Counted from the stretch's first letter, positions 41,107 to 53,300 are shown. The stretch is DNA of 64,000 nucleotides from Cellvibrio sp. KY-YJ-3 (GCF_008806955.1 NZ_CP031727.1:2432001-2496000); one strand, 5' to 3'. A program made the numbers and translations. The notes: a model not told the origin generated them from the letters alone.

Positions 41107-42894
41107 ATGACGCTCCTTTTTTCCGGACATCTGTCCCGCGTAGTTCAATCATTCTTGTTGATGTCAGTTTCACTGGTTTCTACTCAACTTAACGCGCAGG
41201 AAGCTCCAAATACTGTTAAGGATGTGGCACTGCAGGCGCTGGAGACCAACCCGGAAGTACAAGCAGCCTGGCATGAATTTAAAGCGGCAGCGCAGGACGT
41301 GAGAGTCGCCCGCGGCGGTTATTTACCGACCGTAGATATAGGCGCATCTGCAGGAAAGAGCAATCGCGATTACGACGGTCGTGGCGTTTACAACACGGCA
41401 CAGGGGCAAATTACCCTTAGCCAAATGTTATTCGATGGTTTTAGTACCTCGGGGCAGGTTGAGCGTTTTGATAATGCGCGCCTCGTGCGCTACTACGAAT
41501 TGCTTAACGTTGTCGAATTGACAGCGCTGGAAGCAGTACGGGCGTTTGAAGATGTAAAACGCAATCGCGAATTGGTGGAGTTGGCGCGTTCCAACTATGC
41601 CAAACACCGCGATGTATTTGCCCAGATTGAAGAGCGCGCCGTTTCTGGTGTTGGTCGTCGTGTGGATTTGGAACAGGTCGCTGGTCGCTTGGCGCTGGCC
41701 GAATCCAATTTGTTGACCGAGGCCGCTAACCTGCATGATGTAACCGCCCGTTACCTGCGGGTAGTGGGTCAATTGCCTGCGGAAGACTTAATGCCCACCC
41801 AACTGGCCGAGCAAAAACTGCCCGACTCTATTCGCGCGGCGCTGACCATGGCGTATCAAGGCAATCCGGGTTTCCATGCGGCGATTAAAAATATCAGTGT
41901 GGCACAGGCAGCGGTCAAAGTGGATCGTGCCGGTTACTACCCCAAAGCGGAACTGCGTGCACGTCAGGTTACTAGTCGCAATCAAAATGGTTTTGATAAC
42001 CGCGTTGATCCGAACAGTTTCGGCGATGAAAGCGCAGTTGAATTAGCGATTACCTACAACCTTTACAGCGGTGGTTCTAATCGTGCTGCCGTGCGTCGTT
42101 CATTGGAATTGGTAAATCAGGCCAAGGATTTACGCGATCAAGCTTGTATCGATTTACGTCAAGACACGCAAATTGCCTATAACGATTCGCTGCGTTTACG
42201 TGAGCAATTAATCTCCCTGGAGCAGCATCGTCTTTCCAGTGATAAGGTGCGCAGCGCCTACGCGGAGCAATTTAATATTGGTCAACGCACCTTGTTGGAT
42301 GTGTTGGATGCCGAGAACGAATATTTCCAGGCCAGCCGTGCCTTGGTGATTGCGCAGGTGGATTTGGAGTTGGCCTATGCGCGCTCACTCGCGGCTATGG
42401 GGAGCCTGTTGCCAGCGCTCGGTATAGTGCGTGACGGTTTGGGTATTTTGCATGACACCCGCGTGGAGGATTCACTAAAAATTTCCGAGTCCGCCTGCCC
42501 CGCAGAAGCCCCGGTCGCAATGAGCCGTGACGATTTAATCAGTCAGCTGACCCCTTTGAGTGGCGATACGCTGTTTGATCTTGGCAGCTCTGAGCTCAAA
42601 GCCGGTTCATCAGTAACTTTGGATCAACTCATTGCCAGCATCAAAGCAACGCCTGGTGTTGTGCAAATTGCGATAGAAGGCCACAGCGATAGTAGTGGTA
42701 CCGACGAATTAAATATCCCGCTTTCCAAAGCCCGTGCACAACGTGTGCGCGATTATTTTGTGTTGAATGGCTTGGAAACTATTCCTATGTCAGTTGATGG
42801 TTATGGCGCGTCGCGCCCGGTAGCAGACAACAATACCGATGCCGGAAAAGCCGCCAACCGTCGTGTTGATATCACCGTGACACGCAAACAATAA
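41107..42894 (+). CDS. TolC-family outer membrane channel fused to an OmpA domain (LapE-like)
   Basis: A 595-residue fusion. Signal peptide to about residue 31 (VSTQLNAQEA). Residues about 35-450 are a TolC/AggA-type channel with two coiled-coil repeats (ETNPEVQAAWHEFKAAAQDV; GNPGFHAAIKNISVAQAAVK; FNIGQRTLLDVLDAENEYFQ). Residues about 485-595 are an OmpA C-terminal peptidoglycan-binding domain (IAIEGHSDSSGTDELNIPLS; RAQRVRDYF; GYGASRPVADN; NRRVDITV). It sits 102 bp before lapB, so it is the outer-membrane pore for exporting and holding the giant adhesin. Standard LapE lacks the OmpA extension, which could tie the channel to the cell wall. Confidence 0.88.
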   Translation: MTLLFSGHLSRVVQSFLLMSVSLVSTQLNAQEAPNTVKDVALQALETNPEVQAAWHEFKAAAQDVRVARGGYLPTVDIGASAGKSNRDYDGRGVYNTAQGQITLSQMLFDGFSTSGQVERFDNARLVRYYELLNVVELTALEAVRAFEDVKRNRELVELARSNYAKHRDVFAQIEERAVSGVGRRVDLEQVAGRLALAESNLLTEAANLHDVTARYLRVVGQLPAEDLMPTQLAEQKLPDSIRAALTMAYQGNPGFHAAIKNISVAQAAVKVDRAGYYPKAELRARQVTSRNQNGFDNRVDPNSFGDESAVELAITYNLYSGGSNRAAVRRSLELVNQAKDLRDQACIDLRQDTQIAYNDSLRLREQLISLEQHRLSSDKVRSAYAEQFNIGQRTLLDVLDAENEYFQASRALVIAQVDLELAYARSLAAMGSLLPALGIVRDGLGILHDTRVEDSLKISESACPAEAPVAMSRDDLISQLTPLSGDTLFDLGSSELKAGSSVTLDQLIASIKATPGVVQIAIEGHSDSSGTDELNIPLSKARAQRVRDYFVLNGLETIPMSVDGYGASRPVADNNTDAGKAANRRVDITVTRKQ

Positions 42895-42996
42895 AAACGC
42901 CTGCTGGTCTATGCAATCATTTGCTAGGCTTGAGCGAATAGGGCGGCTTGTGTAAACAGCCGCTCGCGTTGTTCGATTTTATGTCCCGGAGCCCCA

Positions 42997-45162
42997 ATGA
43001 CCCTTGATGTTCAACTCCCCCCGGATACTGCGAGCGTACCAGCGGGCCCTTTGGTTGACTGTTTGTTATTGGTGGCACGTGCACACCACATCAGCTGTAC
43101 GCGTGAATCCCTCCTGGCGGGCTTGCCGCTGGATAAGTCCGGTCTGACACCATCCTTGTTTGCACGCGCCGCCAAACGTGCTGGCTTAACCAGCAAGTTG
43201 GTGGCGCGCTCACTCCCTGAGTTAAATAGCGCGTTATTTCCTGCGATTTTACTGCTCAATAATAATCAGGCGTGCCTGTTGCTCGAATTGAGTGAAACGG
43301 GTGCGCGGGTGATTTATCCAGAGTTGGGCGAGGCGGTTGTTGAGCTGGGGCTCGATGACTTGGCCGGGAATTACACAGGGCGCGCTATTTACGTGCGCCC
43401 GCAAGAGCGCTTTGATGCACGCGCCGCTGATATCAGCAAAAACAGCGCACACAAACATAAAGGGGCGCACTGGTTTTGGAGTGTGATTAGCGAGTACAAA
43501 TATCTCTACCGCGATGTCTTGCTCACTGCGCTGCTAATCAATTTTTTTGCGCTGGTTTCCCCATTGTTTGTGATGAATGTGTACGACCGTGTGGTGCCCA
43601 ATCACGCGACGGATACGCTCTGGGTGTTATCAGCCGGCATGTTGATTGCGATCAGCGCTGATTTTGTATTGCGCATGATGCGCGCCTGGTTTGTGGATCT
43701 CGCCGCGAGCCGGGTGGATGTTACCTTGTCGGCGACAATTATGGAGCACGTGCTGGGCATGAAGTTGTCCGAGCGCCCGGCATCGGTCGGTTCGTTTGCT
43801 GCTGGCTTGCAGTCGTTTGAATCCATCCGCAATTTTATTTCTTCCGCCACCATTTTGGCCTTGGTGGATTTACCTTTCGTTTTGTTATTTTTATTGGTGG
43901 TGTTGTTAATTTCATGGCCGCTGATATTACCTATTGTGGTGGGTGTATTGCTGGTGATTATTTACACCGCTGCCGTGCAGAAAAAAATGCAAATACTCAC
44001 CGAAAATTCCATGCAAGCATCGGCGCAACGCAATGCAACTTTGGTGGAAAGTTTGTCGGGTTTGGAAACCATAAAAACCTTGGGCGCAGAAGGGCGTATG
44101 CAGGTGATTTGGGAAAAATCCACACTGGTGTTATCGCGCGTGGGGGTGAAAATGCGCTTGCTGTCCGGTTCGGTGGGCAGCAGTACTCTATGGATTCAAC
44201 AAGCAGTATCTGTCGTTATTATTATTGTCGGTGTATATCAAATTATTGAAGGCAACCTCTCGCAAGGTGGTTTGATTGCAGCCTATATGCTCGCGTCGCG
44301 CATCATGGCGCCGGTGGGGCAAACGGCCGGCTTGCTGATGCAATATCACAGTGCCGCGACCGCTTTAACGGCCTTAAATGAAATCATGGAAAAACCGGTT
44401 GAGCGACCATTGGATACGCAGTGGATCAGTCGCCCGCGGTTGCAAGGTGCGATTGAATTTAAAAAAGTGGCATTCAATTATCCGCAAGATGAACGCGAGG
44501 TACTGCGCGATGTCTCGTTCAAAATTAATGCCGGGGAGCATGTGGCGATTTTGGGGCGCAATGGTTCCGGTAAAACCACACTGGAAAAATTAATTGCCGG
44601 ATTGTATGCGCCGAGTGCGGGGACTTTGTTGATTGATGGCATCGATATTCGCCAGCTCGACCCCGCCGAATTGCGCCGCAATATTGGTTATGTATCCCAG
44701 GATGTAAATTTATTTTTTGGCAATTTGCGTGAAAATATTGCCATGGGTGCACCTCATGCCAGTGATGAAGCTATTTTAGAAGCGGTGCGTTTGAGCGGGT
44801 TGACCGACTTTGTCAATCAGCACCCTATGGGCTTGGCCATGCCGGTGGGTGAACACGGTCAGTTATTATCTGGTGGGCAACGTCAGTCGGTGAGCATTGC
44901 CCGTGCTTTATTAAACGATGCGCCCATTTTATTAATGGATGAACCCACCGGCGCTATGGATCACACCAGCGAAGAAGAATTTAAGCGCAACCTGCTGCAA
45001 TTTGCTGCGCACAAAACCTTAATTGTAATTACCCATCGCACCTCGCTGCTGGAATTAGCGAATCGCATTATTGTGATTGATGCGGGAAAAATTGTTGCCG
45101 ATGGTCCTAAAGAGCAAGTCGTGGAAGCGCTGCGCCAAGGCAGAATCGGGAGGGCGTCGTAA
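42997..45162 (+). CDS. lapB: Type I secretion ABC transporter (LapB-like)
   Basis: A 721-residue exporter. Residues 1-135 are a C39-like domain without the Cys-Gly catalytic pattern, so probably a docking rather than protease domain. Membrane segments occupy about 160-430. The nucleotide-binding domain has Walker A LGRNGSGKTT, signature LSGGQRQSVSIARAL, Walker B ILLMDEPTGAMD and the switch His in ITHRTS. CGGAG lies before the ATG. The stop overlaps the lapC start (TAATG). It would energise export of the downstream adhesin. Confidence 0.92.
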   Translation: MTLDVQLPPDTASVPAGPLVDCLLLVARAHHISCTRESLLAGLPLDKSGLTPSLFARAAKRAGLTSKLVARSLPELNSALFPAILLLNNNQACLLLELSETGARVIYPELGEAVVELGLDDLAGNYTGRAIYVRPQERFDARAADISKNSAHKHKGAHWFWSVISEYKYLYRDVLLTALLINFFALVSPLFVMNVYDRVVPNHATDTLWVLSAGMLIAISADFVLRMMRAWFVDLAASRVDVTLSATIMEHVLGMKLSERPASVGSFAAGLQSFESIRNFISSATILALVDLPFVLLFLLVVLLISWPLILPIVVGVLLVIIYTAAVQKKMQILTENSMQASAQRNATLVESLSGLETIKTLGAEGRMQVIWEKSTLVLSRVGVKMRLLSGSVGSSTLWIQQAVSVVIIIVGVYQIIEGNLSQGGLIAAYMLASRIMAPVGQTAGLLMQYHSAATALTALNEIMEKPVERPLDTQWISRPRLQGAIEFKKVAFNYPQDEREVLRDVSFKINAGEHVAILGRNGSGKTTLEKLIAGLYAPSAGTLLIDGIDIRQLDPAELRRNIGYVSQDVNLFFGNLRENIAMGAPHASDEAILEAVRLSGLTDFVNQHPMGLAMPVGEHGQLLSGGQRQSVSIARALLNDAPILLMDEPTGAMDHTSEEEFKRNLLQFAAHKTLIVITHRTSLLELANRIIVIDAGKIVADGPKEQVVEALRQGRIGRAS

Positions 45163-46601
45163 TGAGCCAACCGACAACTGTGACGCCGGTTTCGCGCGAT
45201 AAAATGTTATTCGAAAAAGTGGGGCACTGGTTGGATAAATTAGGTTTACCAGCAAGCCGGTTTATCGACAAACTCTACTCCCGTTGGCTCGATCCATTGC
45301 ACGAGCAGCCGAAAGATTGGGTAACAGATTCCGATTGGGCGCGGCTGCAGCAAGAACCGATAAAAGCGCGCGCATTGTTGCGTGTGATTGCGCTCATTAT
45401 TTTTCTGTTGTTGCTTTGGGCTGCCTTTGCGCCGCTGGATGAAGTGGCGCGCGGTGAAGGTAAAGTTATTCCCTCGTCGCAACTACAGGTGATTCAATCC
45501 TTTGACGGTGGTGTAGTGCAGGAAGTGTTGGTGCGTGAAGGGCAGGTGGTTGAGAAAGGCGATTTATTATTGCGTATTGATCCAACCCGTTTCATTTCAA
45601 CCTTCCGTGAAAATCGTGCGGAGTTTTTATCGCTGCAAGCACGCGCGGCGCGTTTGCAAGCATTGACCTCCAATACTCCGCTAGTGTTTCCCGATGATTT
45701 GTTGACAGACGCACCGGATATTGTGAATCACGAACGCAGTTTGTATGAATCCAATCGCAAGGAATTGGATGAGCAACTTGCGATTGCGCGCAGCCAATTG
45801 GATCAGCGCTCGGAAGAATTAAACGAGGTGCGCGCAAAGCTGACGCAAGTGACTCGCGCGTTGGAATTATCCACACAAGAATTGAATGTTACGAAACCGC
45901 TGCTGGCGAGCGGTGCTATTTCCGAAGTGGAAATTTTGCGTTTGGAAGGTGAAGTTTCCATGGCGCGCGGCGAACGTGAACAGGCGCTATCGCAAGAGTC
46001 CCGTTTATTGCTGGCGGTGGAAGAATCGCGCGGTAAATTGCGTGAAACAGAATTATTAGCCAGTAATAAATGGCGCAACGAATTATCGGAAGTGTTGAGC
46101 AAAATTGCTTCCTTATCGGAGTCTAGCACTGGCCTTGCCGATAAAATTAAATACGCGGAAATCCGCTCTCCCGTGCGCGGTACGGTGCAACGGGTATTTA
46201 CCAATACGGTTGGTGGTGTAGTGCAACCGGGGCGTGAAGTGATCGAGATGGTACCGCTGGATGACCAGCTCATCGTAGAGGCAAAAGTATCACCCAAAGA
46301 TATTGCTTTTTTGTACCCAGGGCAGGAAGCGATTGTTAAATTCACCGCTTACGATTTTGTGGTTTACGGTGGCCTGCGTGGCAAAGTGGAGCACATCAGC
46401 CCGGATACTATTACCGATGAAAAAGAGCGCACGTTTTATATTGTGCGTGTGCGCACTGAGCGCGCAGGTTTTGACCCTACCTTGCCGATTATGCCCGGCA
46501 TGATGACGCAGGTAGATATTCTTACTGGCAAGAAAACGGTGTTGGCTTATTTGCTCAAACCGGTTTTACGCGCCCAACAAAATGCGATGACGGAACGATA
46601 A
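45162..46601 (+). CDS. lapC: Type I secretion membrane fusion protein (LapC-like, HlyD family)
   Basis: A 479-residue HlyD-family adaptor. An N-terminal cytoplasmic part is followed by one membrane helix (LLRVIALIIFLLLLWAAFAPLDE, about residues 65-87), a lipoyl half (GGVVQEVLVREGQVVEKGDLLLRID), a coiled-coil hairpin (about 150-330), the returning lipoyl half (IRSPVRGTVQRVFTNTVGGVV) and the beta-barrel end. It bridges LapB and the outer-membrane channel. Both ends overlap neighbours by one base (TAATG), showing coupling in one operon. Confidence 0.93.
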   Translation: MSQPTTVTPVSRDKMLFEKVGHWLDKLGLPASRFIDKLYSRWLDPLHEQPKDWVTDSDWARLQQEPIKARALLRVIALIIFLLLLWAAFAPLDEVARGEGKVIPSSQLQVIQSFDGGVVQEVLVREGQVVEKGDLLLRIDPTRFISTFRENRAEFLSLQARAARLQALTSNTPLVFPDDLLTDAPDIVNHERSLYESNRKELDEQLAIARSQLDQRSEELNEVRAKLTQVTRALELSTQELNVTKPLLASGAISEVEILRLEGEVSMARGEREQALSQESRLLLAVEESRGKLRETELLASNKWRNELSEVLSKIASLSESSTGLADKIKYAEIRSPVRGTVQRVFTNTVGGVVQPGREVIEMVPLDDQLIVEAKVSPKDIAFLYPGQEAIVKFTAYDFVVYGGLRGKVEHISPDTITDEKERTFYIVRVRTERAGFDPTLPIMPGMMTQVDILTGKKTVLAYLLKPVLRAQQNAMTER

Positions 46602-47194
46602 TGCATCAGTTGTTTGTTGCTCCTGCCCACATACGTTCGCCGCACTGGTTGCAGGCATTTCCCCATGCGCAGATTGTTGATGATTTGGCCGGGGTTGATG
46701 CACGCGGTTTGGTGTGGTTACTGTTGGGTGGTATGCAAAGTTTTGCACAGATACACACACTGAATGCGGAGGGTTTTAAAGTTATCGCCATGACCGCGAT
46801 AGAACAAACGGCTGAAGCGCGCAAAGCGCTGGAAGCGGGTGCCAGTGGTTATGTGCATTATTTAGCTGTGCCTTCGGTGCTGGAGCAAATCGCCCAATCG
46901 GTCGCGGTGGGTGGCGTGTGGATGGGTGCTGATTTGATGCGCCAATTGATCTTGGGCGCACAACGTTTAGCACCTATTGTTGCGCTGCCCAGTGCCGATT
47001 TGAATTTACTGACTGGCCGCGAGCGTGCCGTGGCCGAGTTGGTGGCGGCAGGAAAAACCAATAAAGAAGTTGCGCGTGAACTGGATATTACCGAGCGCAC
47101 CGTAAAAGCACATTTGGGCGCCAGTTTTGAAAAGCTGGGTGTTCGCGACCGCCTGCAATTGGCGTTGGCCTTCTCCAGCAACGCTAAAGCCTGA
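46601..47194 (+). CDS. LuxR-type regulator with degenerate receiver
   Basis: A 197-residue protein. The C-terminal LuxR/NarL helix-turn-helix (LTGRERAVAELVAAGKTNKEVARELDITERTVKAHL, about residues 135-172) is intact. The N-terminal 120 residues have the receiver-like alternation but the strand that should carry the phosphoacceptor Asp reads GLVWLLLGG, with no Asp at its end, and the early acidic pair is missing. Phosphorylation by a histidine kinase is therefore unlikely. Its start overlaps the lapC stop, so it is made with the secretion machinery and may adjust expression of the adhesin gene 157 bp downstream. Confidence 0.82.
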   Translation: MHQLFVAPAHIRSPHWLQAFPHAQIVDDLAGVDARGLVWLLLGGMQSFAQIHTLNAEGFKVIAMTAIEQTAEARKALEAGASGYVHYLAVPSVLEQIAQSVAVGGVWMGADLMRQLILGAQRLAPIVALPSADLNLLTGRERAVAELVAAGKTNKEVARELDITERTVKAHLGASFEKLGVRDRLQLALAFSSNAKA

Positions 47195-47350
47195 TTTAGC
47201 CCTCCTTTTCCTTCCTTATTCCAAAACGGTATCTAAAAAAATACTGTTTATTGTCCTTTAGTCCAATGGCGTTAATTTCAACTGTCGCTAAACTCCGCAT
47301 ATCACCAGTATTTTGTGATCTGGTTCACTTTTATGGATTCGGAGTTAAGT

Positions 47351-50300
47351 ATGAGCAATGCCGTTGCCACTGTAGCCTTTCTTCAAGGACAAGCCTGGGC
47401 CAAGTCACCCGATGGTAGCCTCCGCCCCTTAACCGTGGGTGCTGTACTTAACGACAATGAAATTCTGGTAACGGCGGAGGGCGCGCGCGTTGAGTTGGAT
47501 ATTGGCGGTGTAGAAGCACTGGTAATCAACGGTGGGCAGGAAGTCGCCATGAGCCGCGACATGAACCCGCAAAGCGCGACATCGGCCGATGAAGCTTTAC
47601 TTGACGACGCCAGCGTGCAACAAGTTTTGGCTGCTTTGGAACAAGAAGGCGACTTGCTTGAGGAGTTGGAAGAAACGGCTGCAGGCGACAACTCTGCCAC
47701 CGGTGGTGGCTCCAACAGCTTTGTACGCTTGGATCGAATTGCTGAAGCAACTAATGACCAGGATTTTGATTATGGGATTTCGGGTCAAGCTGAAATAGCT
47801 CAGGTCGTTACTGATGGCGAGTATGTTAATCGTGCTCCACAAATTGCAGATCAGCTCTTCAGCACAGACGAAGACACGCTACTGACCGGCCAAATTATTG
47901 CCACAGACGTAGAAGGTGATCTGTTGACCTATACGCTTGCGACTCCGCCTGCCAATGGCACCCTGCAATTAGATCCTGTCACCGGCCAATTTACCTTTAC
48001 TCCCAACGCGAATTACAACGGTGCAGATAGTTTTGTCGTCACCGTGACCGACAGTAGTGGCAACAGCAGCACGGCGACTATTTCATTGAATATCGCACCC
48101 GTTAACGATGCTCCCGTATCTGCCGATCAGACGCTCACTGTGGATGAAGATACCCAGCTTAGTGGTCAAATCGTCGCCAGTGATATAGAAGGCGACGCAT
48201 TGTCCTATACGGTTACGACCAACCCGTTGAACGGTGCCCTGACCCTGAATCCTGCCACCGGCAGTTTTATCTACACCCCGAATGCGAACTACAACGGCAG
48301 CGATTCGTTTGTGGTGACCATCAGTGATGGTAATGGTGGAACGACTACGAGCACCGTGACTATCGGTGTAACTCCGGTTAACGACGCACCGACTGCTAGC
48401 GACTTAAGCTTGACCACCAACGAAGATCTAGCGGTTCCCGGTCAAATCGCCGCGAGCGATCTTGATGGCGATACTTTGGCTTACGCCGTTTCCGGTTTGC
48501 CCACCAATGGTTCGGTAACACTGAATCCCGCTACTGGCAGTTTTATCTACACCCCGAATGCGAACTACAACGGCAGCGATTCGTTTGTCGTGACCATCAG
48601 TGATGGCAATGGTGGAACGACGACCAGTACTGTGACGATTGGCGTTACTCCACAAAATGATGCGCCAACTGCCAGCAACCTGAACCTGACTACCAACGAA
48701 GATGTCGCTGTTCCCGGTCAAATTGTGGCGAGCGATCTTGATGGCGATACTTTGGCTTACGCCGTTACCGGTGTGCCGACTAACGGTGTTGTAACGCTGA
48801 ATCCCGCTACCGGCAGTTTCGTCTACACCCCGAACACTAACTACAACGGCAGCGATTCGTTTGTAGTGACCATCAGTGATGGCAACGGTGGAACGACTAC
48901 GAGCACCGTGACTATCGGTGTAACTCCGGTTAACGACGCACCGACTGCTAGCGACTTGAGCTTGACCACCAACGAAGATGTCGCGGTTCCCGGCCAAATT
49001 GTGGCAAGCGATCTTGATGGCGACACACTGGCTTACGCCGTTTCCGGCGCGCCGACTAACGGTGTGGTAACGCTGAATCCTGCCACCGGCAGTTTCGTCT
49101 ACACCCCGAACACTAACTACAACGGCAGCGATTCGTTTGTGGTAACCATCAGTGATGGCAATGGTGGAACGACGACCAGTACTGTGACGATTGGCGTTAC
49201 TCCACAAAATGATGCGCCAACTGCCAGCAATCTGAACCTGACTACCAACGAAGATGTCGCCGTTCCTGGGCAAATCATCGCGAGCGATCTTGATGGCGAT
49301 ACTTTGGCCTACGCCGTTTCCGGCGTGCCGACTAACGGTGTGGTAACACTGAATCCTGCCACCGGCAGTTTCATCTACACCCCGAATGCCAACTACAACG
49401 GCAGCGATTCGTTTGTGGTGACCATCAGTGATGGCAATGGCGGAACGACTACGAGCACCGTGACTATCGGTGTAACTCCGGTTAACGACGCACCGACTGC
49501 TGGCGACTTGAGCTTGACCACCAACGAAGATGTCGCGGTTCCCGGTCAAATCGTCGCGAGCGATCTTGATGGCGATACTTTGGCTTACGCCGTTTCCGGT
49601 TTGCCCACCAATGGTTCGGTAACACTGAATCCCGCTACTGGCAGTTTTATCTACACCCCGAATGCGAACTACAACGGCAGCGATTCGTTTGTCGTGACCA
49701 TCAGTGATGGCAATGGTGGAACGACGACCAGCACCGTAACGATTGGTGTAACTCCACAAAATGATGCGCCAACTGCCAGCAATCTGAACCTGACTACCAA
49801 CGAAGATGTCGCGGTTCCTGGGCAAATCGTGGCGAGCGATCTTGATGGCGATACTTTGGCTTACGCCGTTTCCGGCGTACCGACTAACGGTGTGGTAACG
49901 CTGAATCCCGCCACTGGCAGTTTCATCTACACCCCGAATGCGAACTACAACGGCAGCGATTCGTTTGTAGTGACCATCAGTGATGGCAATGGTGGAACGA
50001 CGACCAGCACCGTAACGATTGGTGTAACTCCACAAAATGATGCGCCAACTGCCAGCAATCTGAACCTGACTACCAACGAAGATGTCGCGGTTCCTGGGCA
50101 AATCGTGGCGAGCGATCTTGATGGCGATACTTTGGCTTACGCCATTTCCGGTTTGCCCGCCAACGGTTCGGTAACACTGAATCCTGCTACCGGCAGTTTT
50201 ATCTACACCCCGAATGCGAACTACAACGGCAGCGATTCGTTTGTAGTGACCATCAGTGATGGCAATGGTGGAACGACGACCAGCACTGTGATGATTGGCG

Positions 50301-53300
50301 TTACTCCACAAAATGATGCGCCAACTGCCAGCAATCTGAACCTGACTACCAACGAAGATGTGGCTATTAGCAGTAGTATTAGTGCTATCGACACCGACGG
50401 TGACAGCCTTTCTTATTCAGTAACTGGCAACCCGTTACACGGTTTGGTTGTTCTGAATCCTGTCACCGGAACATTCACCTATACACCCAATATTAACTAC
50501 AACGGCAGTGATTCGTTTGTGGTGACCATCAGTGATGGCAATGGCGGAACGACTACGAGCACCGTGACTATCGGTGTAAATCCGCTCAACGATGCGCCAG
50601 TCACCGTTGCTGACAGTATCACTGTCAATGAAGGCGGCACTGCAACGCTGCTAGAGTCGGGTGCCAGCAGTGTATTGGCTAACGATTCGGATGCTGAAAA
50701 CAGCCCGCTGTCGGCGATCCTCGTGTCCGGGCCCGCGCACGGCACTCTGACGTTGAGCGCGAACGGTACCTTTAGCTACACCCACAACGGCAGCGAAACC
50801 ACCAGCGACAGCTTTACCTACCGCGCTAACGATGGCGCCAGCAATGGCAATATTGTTACGGTACAAATCGCGATTACCCCGGTTAATGATGCCCCTACCG
50901 CGGTAAACGATACAGCCAATGTTGACGAAGGTAGTTCAGTCACCGTGGCCGTGCGTACTAACGATTCCGATCCCGAGGGCGGTATTCTGTCGGTGGTATC
51001 TGTCAGTCAGGGCGCCAATGGCTCAGTCGTTATCGACGCGGTTACCGGAAATCCGATCTACACCCCGAACGCCGGTTTTTCAGGTAATGACAGCTTCACT
51101 TATACCGTTCAAGACCCATTGGGTGCGACCGCCACCGCGACAGTCAATGTAGTGGTCAAAGCCAATGCCCCGAGCGTGCTTGTGCAAGACCTCGATTCAG
51201 GCCCTGAAGATAACGATATTACTGGCAATGTGCTCACCAACGACACGGACGCAGATGACACCCTGACAGTTGCAAGCTTTCAGGTCTCCGGATTGGGCAG
51301 CTTTACCGCAGGCCAAACGGCGGTCATCGCTGGTGTCGGAAACCTGGTGTTGAATGCCAATGGCTCATATGTGTTCGAGCCAGAGGCTAATTGGCATGGT
51401 GCTGTTCCCCAAGTGACCTACACAACCAACACTGGTTCTTCCAGCACCTTGGATATCACCGTTACGCCAGTGAATGATGCTCCCGTTGCTGTGGACGATT
51501 TCTATACCATCAATGAAGACGAGGCTTGGAGTATGCCTCTACCGGCTTCGGGTCTGGTCACCAATGACTCCGATCCGGATGGCGATTCATTGCGGGTAGT
51601 CATCCTGGAGAATGCTGTTAATGGCACATTGAGTGTTGTTTCAGGAAATCTGGTATTCACGCCGACCGCTGAGTTTAGCGGCACAGCGAGCTTTGATTAC
51701 CGCATCACCGACGACAAGGGTGGAGTGGATAAAGGCACTGTGTTTATCAACGTGGTGGCAGTTGATGATCCAACACAGGCGATTGATGACGTCAAAACCG
51801 TTGCCGAAGGCAGCAACGCAATTGGAAATGTGTTGACCAATGATGTTGACCCGGACACTACTCCCCAAGTGGCCAGCTTTGTTATCAATGGCACAACCTA
51901 CAATGCCAATGAATCGGTGAACCTGACTGGGGTGGGTACTTTCACCCTGTTGGCCAATGGCGACTACACCTTTGTACCTGCCGACATTAATTTCAACGGC
52001 GCAGTACCCACAGTAACTTACACCACCGATACCGGTGCAAGTGCAGACCTGAACATCACCCTGACGCCAGTCAATGACGCACCTGTGGCGGTAGACGACA
52101 CCTTTACGATAACTGTGAACACCACGCTGTCGCTGCCTATGCCCTTGTCGATTCTGGTCGCCAATGACACAGATGTGGACAACGATACATTGCGGGTGAC
52201 TACAGTGACCTCTGAAGCCAACGGCACTCTCCAGGTCGTTGGTGGAAACCTGGTGTTTACGCCTACACCGGGTTTCACAGGCGTTGCCAGTTTTACCTAC
52301 ATAGTGACGGATGATAAAGGTGGAGTTGACTCAGGCAGGGTCAATATCAACGTGGTGGCCGCGCCTAACCAAGCACCTGAAACCAACACACTCAATGTTT
52401 CTGGCGATGAGGACACATTGATTACCATCAACCTGGCTGGCAGCGATAGCGATGGTTCGGTCGCGGGCTATGTCATTAAATCTCTGCCAGCGAATGGGCT
52501 CCTGTATAGCGACGCGGCTATGACCATCCTGATTGCGGTTGATGATCTGGTAAGCGGGCCGGTCTACTTCAAACCCGATGCTAACTGGAACGGTTCCAGC
52601 CAGTTCGACTATGCTGCGCGCGACGATAAGGGCCTGGACGATTCAACCCCTGCCACGGTGAATATTAGTGTTATTGCTGTAGCAGATGCCGCCGTGGTAG
52701 GCAGCGGCGCAGGTACTGTGAAAGAAGATACGCCGGCTCAATCTACTGCAGCAGGAGCTCTCTCCATCACAGATCCGGATGTGGGCGAAGAAGGCTTTGA
52801 GGTGCAATCCAATACGGCTGGCACCTACGGCAGTTTCTCCATTACCAGCACCGGTGACTGGACTTATAACATCGACAACAGCAAGGCAAACGTCCAACAA
52901 CTCAAAGAGGGTGAGACCAAAACCGAGACATTCACCGTCAAGAGTATCGACGGCACCACCAGTTCAGTGGTAATTACTGTCACGGGTACTAACGATGGCC
53001 CAACGGCAAATGTCGATACCGCCACAGTGGTACAAAATCAGGTACTCACCCTGACGTCAGCCCAGCTTCTGGCCAACGACACAGACCCTGATTCAGACAC
53101 CCTCAGCATCCAATCTGTGCAAGATCCGGTTAACGGCAGCGTAAGTATTGTGGGCGGCAATGTGGTATTTACCCCCACCGCGGGCTATAGCGGCCCGGCA
53201 TCCTTTACTTACACCGTTAATGATGGGCAGGGTGGAGCTGCAACGGCGCAGGTTAATATCAATGTGACCGCTGTGAATACACCGCCAGATGCGGTTAACG

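Noticed and set aside
43011..46345. Minus-strand frames within lapB and lapC
   Set aside because: Antisense shadows of genes with full family motifs.
48428..50311. A 627-codon open frame on the minus strand inside the adhesin gene
   Set aside because: It exists only because the 276-bp repeats lack stops in this antisense frame; the product has no signal, start region or family pattern of a real protein.
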